NCBI GenBank assembly: GCA_910585745.1
Contig: CAJUFM010000106.1
Location: forward strand, 1-5,432
Direction: 5' to 3'
DNA length: 5,432 nt
Source: an uncultured Eubacterium sp.
GTDB taxonomy: Bacteria; Bacillota; Clostridia; Lachnospirales; Lachnospiraceae
Shown: positions 1 through 5,432 of the stretch, in pieces
Layout of the letters: every line of letters starts with the position of its first letter
Position numbering within the stretch: the stretch's first letter is position 1
The notes under the pieces: generated by a model
Databases searched by the model: none
What the model was told of the DNA's origin: nothing
The model's input: only the letters and a program-made list of their open reading frames with translations
Position numbers and translations under genes: made by a program

Positions 1-102
1 GATAGGGGTCTGAAAGCCTTATAAAATCAAGGCTGAAGATTCCGAGAAGTTATATCATTACAAAGGGTGCGCATTTTGGAAAATAATTCTTTCAATAAGC
101 AC
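1..102. other. non-coding left edge, upstream of the 6S RNA gene
   Basis: No gene can be supported here. All three forward frames meet a stop within the first 24 bases; one frame gives seven codons followed by TAA at 22-24, which could be the tail of an upstream gene but is too short to judge. Bases 15-20 (AGCCTT) and 29-34 (AAGGCT) form a 6-bp inverted repeat around an AT-rich 8-base spacer; no T-run follows on either strand, so it is not a convincing terminator. Bases 78-100 are AT-rich with short A and T runs just upstream of the 6S -35 box, and could act as an UP element for that promoter (inference). Confidence 0.35.
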
Positions 103-131
103 TTGATAAAATCAAATAGATTAGGTATACT
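103..131 (+). promoter_or_regulatory. housekeeping-sigma promoter of the 6S RNA gene
   Basis: A -35 box TTGATA (103-108) and a -10 box TATACT (126-131) are separated by exactly 17 bp, and each differs from the SigA/sigma-70 consensus at one position. The upstream 20-25 bases are AT-rich. The expected transcription start is about 138, only a few bases before the first base pairs of the 6S closing stem (from about 143), so the promoter position and the RNA fold support each other. Confidence 0.8.
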
Positions 132-137
132 AGGAGT

Positions 138-346
138 ATGACTTCCTGAGATGTTCGATACTCTTGAATTTTTGAACCTACAATACTTTAAACGGGATTC
201 CTATATTTGTGATTGGATGCCAGGCCGTCACTGCCGGACTTGTCCGGTACAATGGAAACATTGCAATGGAAGGCAGAAGACCACGTGCGGTTGCCCACCT
301 AGCATATGCTAGGAGTCAAAAATCAAGAACCGGCATTTTGGGGGTT
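138..346 (+). ncRNA. ssrS: 6S RNA (SsrS)
   Basis: 6S RNA folds as a mimic of an open promoter and binds RNA polymerase carrying the housekeeping sigma factor, lowering transcription in stationary phase. The 5' part CTGAGATGTTCG (147-158, apart from its first C at 146) matches the start of E. coli 6S RNA as I remember it. The ends pair as the family requires: CCTGAGATG (145-153) with CATTTTGGG (334-342, including G-U pairs), then TCTTGA (162-167) with TCAAGA (323-328), a bulged A at 168, and TTTTTGA (169-175) with TCAAAAA (316-322). A large central bubble follows, whose 3' side carries the perfect palindrome hairpin 298-313, a position where E. coli 6S also has a small hairpin. The apical arm (about 225-290) holds CCGGA/TCCGG and a GAAA-tetraloop hairpin (250-263). 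The length of about 209 nt suits the family. The ends are estimated from promoter and pairing; the primary transcript probably runs to the terminator and is trimmed. Confidence 0.85.
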
Positions 347-363
347 TTACAAAAGATTATATA

Positions 364-392
364 GGGGCAGCGAGCGAATCGCTGTCCTTTTT
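364..392 (+). terminator. intrinsic terminator of the 6S RNA gene
   Basis: GGGGCAGCGA (364-373) pairs with TCGCTGTCCT (379-388) across a five-base GCGAA loop, giving a stem of about 10 bp with G-U pairs at 367/385 and 364/388. A run of five T residues (388-392) follows directly. This is a standard Rho-independent terminator. It lies about 18 bases beyond the predicted mature 6S end and immediately before nadE, so it separates the two units; any readthrough would enter nadE. Confidence 0.85.
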
Positions 393-393
393 G

Positions 394-399
394 TATAAT
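394..399 (+). promoter_or_regulatory. possible -10 box for nadE
   Basis: A perfect TATAAT lies immediately after the terminator T-run. A start about 7 bases downstream (near 406) would leave a leader of roughly 14 nt that still contains the whole GGAGG ribosome binding site of nadE. No good -35 box is present at 16-18 bp: that interval falls inside the terminator hairpin. The match is therefore suggestive but not proven. The alternative is readthrough from the 6S promoter. Confidence 0.4.
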
Positions 400-409
400 T
401 TGTATCTAT

Positions 410-414
410 GGAGG
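410..414 (+). promoter_or_regulatory. nadE ribosome binding site that decides the start
   Basis: GGAGG ends 5 bases before the ATG at 420 and overlaps the G of an earlier in-frame ATG at 408. Nothing resembling a Shine-Dalgarno sequence precedes the 408 ATG. The downstream ATG is therefore the likely initiator, and the four extra residues MEEE of the longer reading frame are probably a translation of the ribosome binding site. Confidence 0.8.
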
Positions 415-419
415 AAGAG

Positions 420-2426
420 ATGTTAGAAGGATTTGTAAAAGTGGCTGCTTGTTCACCGGAGCTTAAGGTGGCAGATTGTGAATACAACTGTGATAAAATG
501 ATTGAAAAGGCACAGAAGATGAGCAATAAGGGAGCAAAAGTGCTGGTATTTCCAGAATTGTGCCTGACGGGTTATACCTGTGGCGACCTGTTTCTTCAGG
601 ACCGTCTTCTGAATGGGGCGATGGAAGGGCTGGAACGGTTTGCCAAAGAGACGAAAGCTTGCGATACGTTATTTTCTGTAGGGCTTCCGCTGCTGCATCG
701 GGGAAGGCTTTATAATGTGGCGGCAGTTGTTTTTCATGGGGAGGTACTGGGACTGGTGCCCAAAAGCCATATTCCCACCTATTCTGAATTTTATGAGGGA
801 CGGCACTTTGCCGGCGGGGATTCTGCATGGCAGAGGGGAACCGTAAGTGAGGAGGGCTGCGGAACCCACCGTCTTCCTTTTATGGACCGGGAAGTTCCCT
901 TTGGCGCCAAACAGATCTTTACCTGCGAACAGCTTCCGGAGCTGTCTGTGGCCATAGAGATCTGTGAGGATCTGTGGGTGCCTGTGCCGCCAAGTTCTTA
1001 TCATGCCATGGCGGGGGCGACGGTGATACTCAATCCCTCTGCCAGTGATGAGGTGACAGGGAAATCCGCGTACCGCCGTGAGCTGGTAAAGAACCAGAGC
1101 GCGCGGACCATCGCCGCCTATCTCTATGCCGATGCTTCCGGGGGAGAATCCACCACGGATCTGGTGCATGCCGGACATAATATGATCATGGAAAACGGAG
1201 TGATGCTGGCAGAAAATCCTTCTTTTAAAGAACACGATATCATCACAGAGATCGATGTGAAGAGGCTGCAGGCTGAGCGGCGTCGGATGACAACCTTTCC
1301 GCTGTATGTCTCACCGGAAAAGATGGGATACCGGATCCACAGGTTCTGTTATGAAAGGGTGGAGAAGACAGAGCTTACCAGAACTTTTGAAAAAACCCCC
1401 TTTGTTCCGGCGTCAAAGACCCACAGGGAAGAGCGCTGTGATGAGATCTTAAATATCCAGGCTTCGGGACTGGTAAAAAGGCTGCGGCATACCGGATGCC
1501 GCAGCGCGGTGATCGGTCTGTCCGGCGGTCTGGATTCCACCCTGGCCCTTCTGGTGACGGTGCGTGCCTTTGACAGGCTGTCCCTGGACCGGAAGGGGAT
1601 CGTCTGTGTAACGATGCCCTGTTTTGGCACCACGAACCGGACCTATGACAACGCGGTCAATCTGGCGAAGGAGCTGGGGACAGAGCTGAGAGAGATATCC
1701 ATCGAAAAAGCGGTGAGGGGGCATTTTGAGGATATCGGCCACGATATCAATGTCCATGATATCACCTATGAAAACGGACAGGCAAGGGAACGGACGCAGA
1801 TTCTTATGAATATTGCCAACCAGACCGGCGGTCTTGTGATCGGTACTGGGGATATGTCAGAACTGGCCCTGGGCTGGGCGACCTACAATGGTGACCACAT
1901 GTCCATGTACGGCGTGAACTGTTCTGTTCCGAAGACCCTTGTGAGGTATCTGGTACAGTACTTTGCCGACACTTGCGTCAGCAAGAGTCATGATACCAGT
2001 GGGAGCAATGGTGAAACTTCTGGGAGTACTTTGAAACGTGTCCTGTATGATGTGCTGGATACACCAGTGAGCCCGGAGCTTTTGCCGCCCAAAGACGGCA
2101 AAATTTCACAGAAGACAGAGGATATTGTAGGTCCTTATGAACTACATGATTTTTATCTGTATTATATGCTCCGGTTTGGATTTATGCCTTCCAAGATATT
2201 CCGGCTGGCAGTCTATACTTTTGAAGGTGTGTACGATGCGCCGACGATCTATCAGTGGCTTCGTACCTTCTATCACCGTTTTTTCAGGCAGCAGTTCAAG
2301 CGTTCCTGCATTCCTGATGGACCCAAGGTGGGCTCTGTGGCGCTGTCGCCGCGGGGAGATCTCCGTATGCCCAGTGATGCATCCGATGCGCTCTGGAAAG
2401 CAGATCTGGAGAGCATAAAGCCCTGA
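420..2426 (+). CDS. nadE: glutamine-dependent NAD+ synthetase
   Basis: Cytosolic enzyme for the last step of NAD+ synthesis: it amidates nicotinic acid adenine dinucleotide using ATP, with ammonia drawn from glutamine. The 668-residue product has the two-domain layout of glutamine-dependent enzymes. The N-terminal nitrilase-type glutaminase shows the expected Glu-Lys-Cys triad: Glu46 in FPELCLTGY, Lys115 in LVPKSHIPTY and Cys182 in IEICEDLW. The C-terminal synthetase has the ATP-pyrophosphatase P-loop SGGLDS (368-373), GTGDMSE (475-481), the TYNGDH segment and the late SPELLPP, GPYELHDF and QFKRS motifs. All catalytic landmarks are present, so it should be active. The start at 420 is chosen because GGAGG sits 5 bases before it; an upstream ATG at 408 lacks a ribosome site. 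An oddity is a Ser/Gly/Thr-rich insertion at about residues 520-537. It is preceded by 6S RNA and its stop abuts that of the convergent gene at 2427. The identification is very secure. Confidence 0.97.
   Translation: MLEGFVKVAACSPELKVADCEYNCDKMIEKAQKMSNKGAKVLVFPELCLTGYTCGDLFLQDRLLNGAMEGLERFAKETKACDTLFSVGLPLLHRGRLYNVAAVVFHGEVLGLVPKSHIPTYSEFYEGRHFAGGDSAWQRGTVSEEGCGTHRLPFMDREVPFGAKQIFTCEQLPELSVAIEICEDLWVPVPPSSYHAMAGATVILNPSASDEVTGKSAYRRELVKNQSARTIAAYLYADASGGESTTDLVHAGHNMIMENGVMLAENPSFKEHDIITEIDVKRLQAERRRMTTFPLYVSPEKMGYRIHRFCYERVEKTELTRTFEKTPFVPASKTHREERCDEILNIQASGLVKRLRHTGCRSAVIGLSGGLDSTLALLVTVRAFDRLSLDRKGIVCVTMPCFGTTNRTYDNAVNLAKELGTELREISIEKAVRGHFEDIGHDINVHDITYENGQARERTQILMNIANQTGGLVIGTGDMSELALGWATYNGDHMSMYGVNCSVPKTLVRYLVQYFADTCVSKSHDTSGSNGETSGSTLKRVLYDVLDTPVSPELLPPKDGKISQKTEDIVGPYELHDFYLYYMLRFGFMPSKIFRLAVYTFEGVYDAPTIYQWLRTFYHRFFRQQFKRSCIPDGPKVGSVALSPRGDLRMPSDASDALWKADLESIKP
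1977..2033 (+). repeat. Ser/Gly/Thr-rich insertion with an imperfect 7-codon repeat inside nadE
   Basis: Codons 520-538 of NadE encode a low-complexity stretch between the segment ending in FADTC and the conserved LKRVLYDVLDTP region. It contains two adjacent 21-base units, 1992-2012 (DTSGSNG) and 2013-2033 (ETSGSTL), which share the D/E-T-S-G-S core. Recalled homologues, such as the Mycobacterium tuberculosis enzyme, have a much shorter connection here, so about 13 residues look inserted. The reading frame is kept, and the conserved motifs continue on both sides. Confidence 0.6.
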
Positions 2427-2876
2427 TCATTGTTCCACAGTTGCTTTGGACAGAGCATTTTTGATGCCATCGATCAGCATGGTCTGGGTATATTTACTTT
2501 TTTCACTGACGGTGATGTCGTCAATCGGAGTTCCTGCCACCAGCTCTTCCTCCAGAAATTCCAGGGAGGGTTTTACCAGAGGGTACATGGTGGTTACGGA
2601 TTCGTCCAGATTTACCAGGGAAACAGACTTGATCTGGCTTTCATCTACGACGATCTCCAGATTCAGGGTGGTATCCCCCAGCTGCATCTGGGAATTGTAT
2701 ATACCCGGATTGTACACTGCTGCTTCTGCAGTAGTGGTTTCGGCGGCGGTGTCTTCATCGCCGGAAGGATAGAACATGACGATCAGGAGTATGATGAGCA
2801 GGAGACCGAGTCCTACAAATATACCGGTATATACAAGCTCTTTCATTTGAAATACAAGGATTTTAGTTTTTGACAT
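2427..2876 (-). CDS. small membrane-anchored protein, possibly with an FMN-binding-like domain
   Basis: A 149-residue protein of unknown function. A short Lys-containing N-terminus (Lys3, Lys5, Lys12) precedes one hydrophobic segment at about residues 14-36, so it is probably a signal anchor with the C-terminus outside. An acidic, Thr/Ala-rich linker (about 38-54) follows, then a compact domain (about 55-146). That domain begins PGIY and has the order GxYxxxxxxxGxxxLxLEIVVDxxxIxSVxLVxxDE, an acidic helix, then VSEKSKYTQTMLIDGIKNAL. This resembles the strand-and-helix order of FMN-binding (RnfG/NosR-type) domains, but the S-G-A-T flavinylation-type motif is replaced by S-E-K-S, so FMN binding is doubtful. 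The start at 2876 is chosen because a G-rich ribosome site (the complement of 2887-2891) lies 10 bases before it; an in-frame extension to 3017 would run through the intergenic region into addB. It is convergent with nadE and divergent from addB. It is a real gene, but the function is open. Confidence 0.8.
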   Translation of the reverse strand: MSKTKILVFQMKELVYTGIFVGLGLLLIILLIVMFYPSGDEDTAAETTTAEAAVYNPGIYNSQMQLGDTTLNLEIVVDESQIKSVSLVNLDESVTTMYPLVKPSLEFLEEELVAGTPIDDITVSEKSKYTQTMLIDGIKNALSKATVEQ

Positions 2877-2921
2877 GTGGATAATTCCCCCTTTTATGGA
2901 GTGTAGATTCCATCTTGTTAT

Positions 2922-2927
2922 ATTATA
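2922..2927 (-). promoter_or_regulatory. possible -10 box for the small membrane protein gene
   Basis: Read on the minus strand, this is a perfect TATAAT. It would start transcription about 7 bases downstream, near 2915, leaving a leader of about 40 nt before the ATG at 2876. The hexamer 17 bp upstream on that strand reads TTCTAT, a weak match to TTGACA. The same AT-rich patch could also serve a plus-strand promoter for addB, but I see no convincing plus-strand -35/-10 pair. Confidence 0.4.
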
Positions 2928-2970
2928 TGTACCGGAATGGGCAGATAGAACGAAAAAGGATGAAAATGAT

Positions 2971-5432
2971 ATGGCATTGCAGTTTATATTTGGCGGCGCC
3001 GGGAGTGGCAAGAGCACTTTTTTATATGATATGATTACCGCAGAAGCGGCAGAACACCGGGATAAGCAGTATTTTATCCTGGTGCCTGACCAGTTTACGC
3101 TGGAGACACAGAAGACGCTGGTGGAGAGAAGCGGGGGAAAGGGAATCTTAAATATTGATGTACTCAGTTTTCACCGTCTGGCCTTCCGCGTCTTTGAGCA
3201 GCTGCCAGCGATGGAGCGGACGATCCTGGAGGACATGGGAAAAACCATGCTGCTCCGGAAAGTATTTTCTGAGCAGAAAGACAGGCTGGCATATTTTAAA
3301 AAAGGGATTGATACTCCTGGTTTTTTAGATGAGTGCAAGTCTTTTTTGTGTGAGCTGGAACAGTACGGCATCCGACGGGAAGAGGATTTTGATAAGATGA
3401 GCCAGCTGGGTATAAAATTTGAGGATATCCGTTTGATCTACGACTGCTTCAAAGAAAAACTGGGGGATACCTACCGGACGGCGGAGGAGCTCATACTTCA
3501 GCTGGCGGAGGTAGTACATGAGATGGAGGGGATCCGGGATTCGGTGATCTGTCTTGACGGTTTTACCGGTTTTACCCCGGATCAGTATGAGTTGATCGCC
3601 AGGCTTTTACGGCTCTGCCAGGATATGTATGTCACGGTGACGATGGATGTGTCACGTCGAAGGAAATATCTCTTTCAGATCAGTGAGGAGACAGTGACTG
3701 CCCTGACAGAGACCGCGAACCGGCTTTTTGTGGAAGTAAAAGAACCGGTTTGGGCGGGGCGGGGAAGAGAGAAGAAACCCTATCGTTTCCTGGAGGATGG
3801 AGAGCTCGCCTTTTTGGAGAGAAACTGTTTCTGTTATCCTCCGGGGCGCTGGGATGCACCCACAGAGGATATCCGGCTGTATATAGGAAGAAAACCCAGG
3901 GATGAGGCGGCATATGTGGCGTACAGCATCTGGTGGATGGTGGCGAGGGGAGATTACCGCTACGAGGATATTGCCGTGATCACAGGAGATATAAGTTCCT
4001 ACGAACAGACCATCACACGGGAATTTTCCAGGATGGGAATCCGCTATTTCCTGGACGATAAGAAAAGTATCGGGGCCAACTGGGTGGCGGAATATATTCA
4101 GTCGGTGCTGGAGATGATCCGCAGGAATATGGATTATGAGAGCACCTTCCGGTTCCTGCGCTGTGGTCTGTCGCCGCTGGCAAAAGAGCAGACGGATTGC
4201 CTGGAAAATTATGTAATTGCTACGGGCAAGAGAGGGCTGGCTTCTTATGAAAAAGAATGGAAGCATGGAGTGGGACAGCTTTCCCTGGAAGAGATCAATG
4301 CTTCCAGACAGGTAGTTTATGATTGTGTCAGGGAACTTTTTGAGGATTTCCGGGGCGGAAAAAAAACGGTGGAGGATTATACCAGGGCATTATATGGGTT
4401 TCTTCTGCGGCAGACCGTGTATGAGCGGATGCTGGTGCGCAGTGAAGCCTTTGAGGAACAGGGGCAGGATATACTGGCGAAAGAATACCGCAGTGTGTAT
4501 AAAGTCGTGATGAACCTTTTTGACGAGATGGTGGAGCTGATGGGGGATGAGCTGGTCAGTGCCGAGGAATACCGTCAGATTCTCGGGGCGGGATTGTCCG
4601 AGGGGCTGGTGGGATTTATTCCACCGAAGAAAAACCAAGTGGTGGTGGGTGATATTGAAAGAACCCGGTTGAAGGATATCCGGGTATTGTTTTTCATGGG
4701 CTTTAGTGATGATATTGTCCCGGGAGGACCGCAGCCGCCGGGAATCGTAAATACGAGGGAGAGAAAGAAGCTGGAGCAGATGGGCATCACTTTAGCGCCT
4801 TCTGGCAGCAGGAAGGCGGCGAATGATCTGTTTTATCTCTATCTGAATTTTGCCAGACCCTCTGAGAAACTCTTTCTTACATACAGCGAGACGGGAGCCG
4901 GGGGAGAGGGAAGACAGGCTTCCTATATTCTTGGGAAGATCCGTCAGATCTTTCCAGCGCTGAGTGAGCTTCACGCCGGAGAGGACCATTCCCCAGAGAG
5001 ATATATCGGTACTGACCGGGGGCTGGAGTATCTTCTGGATGGTCTGGGGAAGGAAGACAGCCACACTGGACAAGAAGCTCGTCGTACTGGCGGAGAGGGA
5101 AATACGTGGTGGGAGCTGTGGCGTTATTATCAGACCACAGAGGACCGGGAGTGGATGCGCCGGGCACTGGCGTGTCATTTTGGAGGCAGACGGGAGGGAA
5201 AGCTGTCGGAACAGGCTCTGCAGTACCTCTATGGTGAGGAACTCTATGGGAGCATCACCAGGCTGGAACGGTTTGCCAGGTGTCCTTATGCCTATTTTAT
5301 TCTCTACGGGCTGTCCCTGAAAGAGCGGGAAGAGTACACGGTGGCGGCGCCGGATTTTGGAAATGTGGTGCATTATACCCTAAAGGAGTTTTCGGACCAG
5401 ATGCGGGAAAAGAATTTGAGATGGCGGGATCT
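2971..5432 (+). CDS. addB: AddAB helicase-nuclease subunit AddB (partial, runs off the right edge)
   Basis: AddB pairs with AddA to resect double-strand DNA breaks up to a Chi site for recombination; its own nuclease domain cuts the 5'-ended strand (known for the family). The visible 820 codons contain no stop. The N-terminus has the Walker A motif GGAGSGKS (residues 8-15), followed by LVPDQFTLETQ. A Walker-B-like ICLDGFTGFTP lies at 193-203, QVVVGDIERTR at 556-566 and the FMGFSDDIVPG region at 575-585. RLERFARCPYAYF places Cys771 as the first of the four expected iron-sulphur cluster ligands, and GNVVHYTL gives the start of the nuclease domain with His801. The remaining catalytic residues and the three C-terminal cysteines would lie beyond the window: Bacillus AddB has about 1166 residues, so about 350 are missing. 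Start: AGGA at 2957-2960, 10 bases before the ATG; no earlier in-frame ATG lies near it. addA usually follows addB, but cannot be seen here. Confidence 0.95.
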   Translation, partial: MALQFIFGGAGSGKSTFLYDMITAEAAEHRDKQYFILVPDQFTLETQKTLVERSGGKGILNIDVLSFHRLAFRVFEQLPAMERTILEDMGKTMLLRKVFSEQKDRLAYFKKGIDTPGFLDECKSFLCELEQYGIRREEDFDKMSQLGIKFEDIRLIYDCFKEKLGDTYRTAEELILQLAEVVHEMEGIRDSVICLDGFTGFTPDQYELIARLLRLCQDMYVTVTMDVSRRRKYLFQISEETVTALTETANRLFVEVKEPVWAGRGREKKPYRFLEDGELAFLERNCFCYPPGRWDAPTEDIRLYIGRKPRDEAAYVAYSIWWMVARGDYRYEDIAVITGDISSYEQTITREFSRMGIRYFLDDKKSIGANWVAEYIQSVLEMIRRNMDYESTFRFLRCGLSPLAKEQTDCLENYVIATGKRGLASYEKEWKHGVGQLSLEEINASRQVVYDCVRELFEDFRGGKKTVEDYTRALYGFLLRQTVYERMLVRSEAFEEQGQDILAKEYRSVYKVVMNLFDEMVELMGDELVSAEEYRQILGAGLSEGLVGFIPPKKNQVVVGDIERTRLKDIRVLFFMGFSDDIVPGGPQPPGIVNTRERKKLEQMGITLAPSGSRKAANDLFYLYLNFARPSEKLFLTYSETGAGGEGRQASYILGKIRQIFPALSELHAGEDHSPERYIGTDRGLEYLLDGLGKEDSHTGQEARRTGGEGNTWWELWRYYQTTEDREWMRRALACHFGGRREGKLSEQALQYLYGEELYGSITRLERFARCPYAYFILYGLSLKEREEYTVAAPDFGNVVHYTLKEFSDQMREKNLRWRD

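Noticed and set aside
138..400. A riboswitch or T-box leader controlling nadE, suggested by the structured region plus terminator.
   Set aside because: The structure has its own promoter and the closed-stem/bubble architecture and 5' sequence of 6S RNA. No competing antiterminator pairing or specifier-type motif was seen.
2430..2873. Open plus-strand frames opposite the small membrane protein (147 and 108 residues).
   Set aside because: They have no ribosome binding site and no recognisable domain. The minus-strand frame has a good start, a clear membrane segment, a linker and a plausible folded domain, so the plus-strand frames are shadows.
2877..3017. N-terminal extension of the minus-strand gene to an ATG at 3017.
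   Set aside because: The extra 47 residues would overlap the addB start and its ribosome site. The ATG at 2876 has its own G-rich ribosome site and is followed by a normal membrane-anchor N-terminus.
3652..4266. A 204-residue minus-strand open frame inside addB, and similar ones at 669-1235 and 4792-5373.
   Set aside because: They lie opposite strongly conserved AddB or NadE coding sequence, and their translations are rich in His, Pro and Arg as expected of antisense frames. No start signals support them.
2991..5353. A 12-base direct repeat (TGGCGGCGCCGG) near both ends of the visible addB, at 2991 and 5342.
   Set aside because: Both copies are coding, lie in different reading contexts (the Walker A region and a nuclease-domain linker) and are GC-rich; there is no target duplication or element between them. 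Most likely chance.
1..5432. Search for CRISPR repeats, insertion sequences, tRNA or rRNA genes, and toxin-antitoxin or defence cassettes.
   Set aside because: No regularly spaced repeats, terminal inverted repeats, transposase motifs, or tRNA- or rRNA-like sequence were found. The window is fully explained by housekeeping genes and short intergenic DNA.

Overview
The window looks like chromosomal DNA of a Gram-positive anaerobe of the Clostridia, most likely Lachnospiraceae. The reasons are the style of the two large proteins (a glutamine-dependent NAD+ synthetase and AddB), strong GGAGG-type ribosome binding sites, and a moderate GC content with AT-rich intergenic DNA. The family placement is inference from protein character, not from a search.

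Layout. Bases 1-102 hold no supportable gene. Bases 103-392 form a complete small-RNA gene: a promoter (TTGATA, 17 bp, TATACT), an RNA of about 205-210 nt with the sequence and fold of 6S RNA (ssrS), and an intrinsic terminator. The NAD+ synthetase gene nadE (420-2426, + strand) follows within 30 bases. Its start is best placed at the second of two in-frame ATGs. Converging on it from the right is a 149-residue membrane-anchored protein (2427-2876, - strand), and the two stop codons abut inside one TGATCA. After a 94-bp divergent intergenic region comes addB (from 2971, + strand), open to the window's right edge and therefore partial. About 820 codons are visible of a protein that usually runs to about 1150 residues.

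How the genes relate. 6S RNA sequesters housekeeping sigma-factor RNA polymerase, NadE makes NAD+, and AddB is one half of the AddAB helicase-nuclease that processes double-strand breaks. These are housekeeping functions, and nothing ties them into one pathway. There are no mobile elements, CRISPR arrays, toxin-antitoxin pairs or defence genes, so the region reads as core genome. I did not find a convincing undescribed system. The items most worth a second look are the structured 6S gene packed against nadE, a small in-frame Ser/Gly repeat insertion in NadE, the small membrane protein with a possibly degenerate FMN-binding-like domain, and the zero-spacing convergent gene ends.
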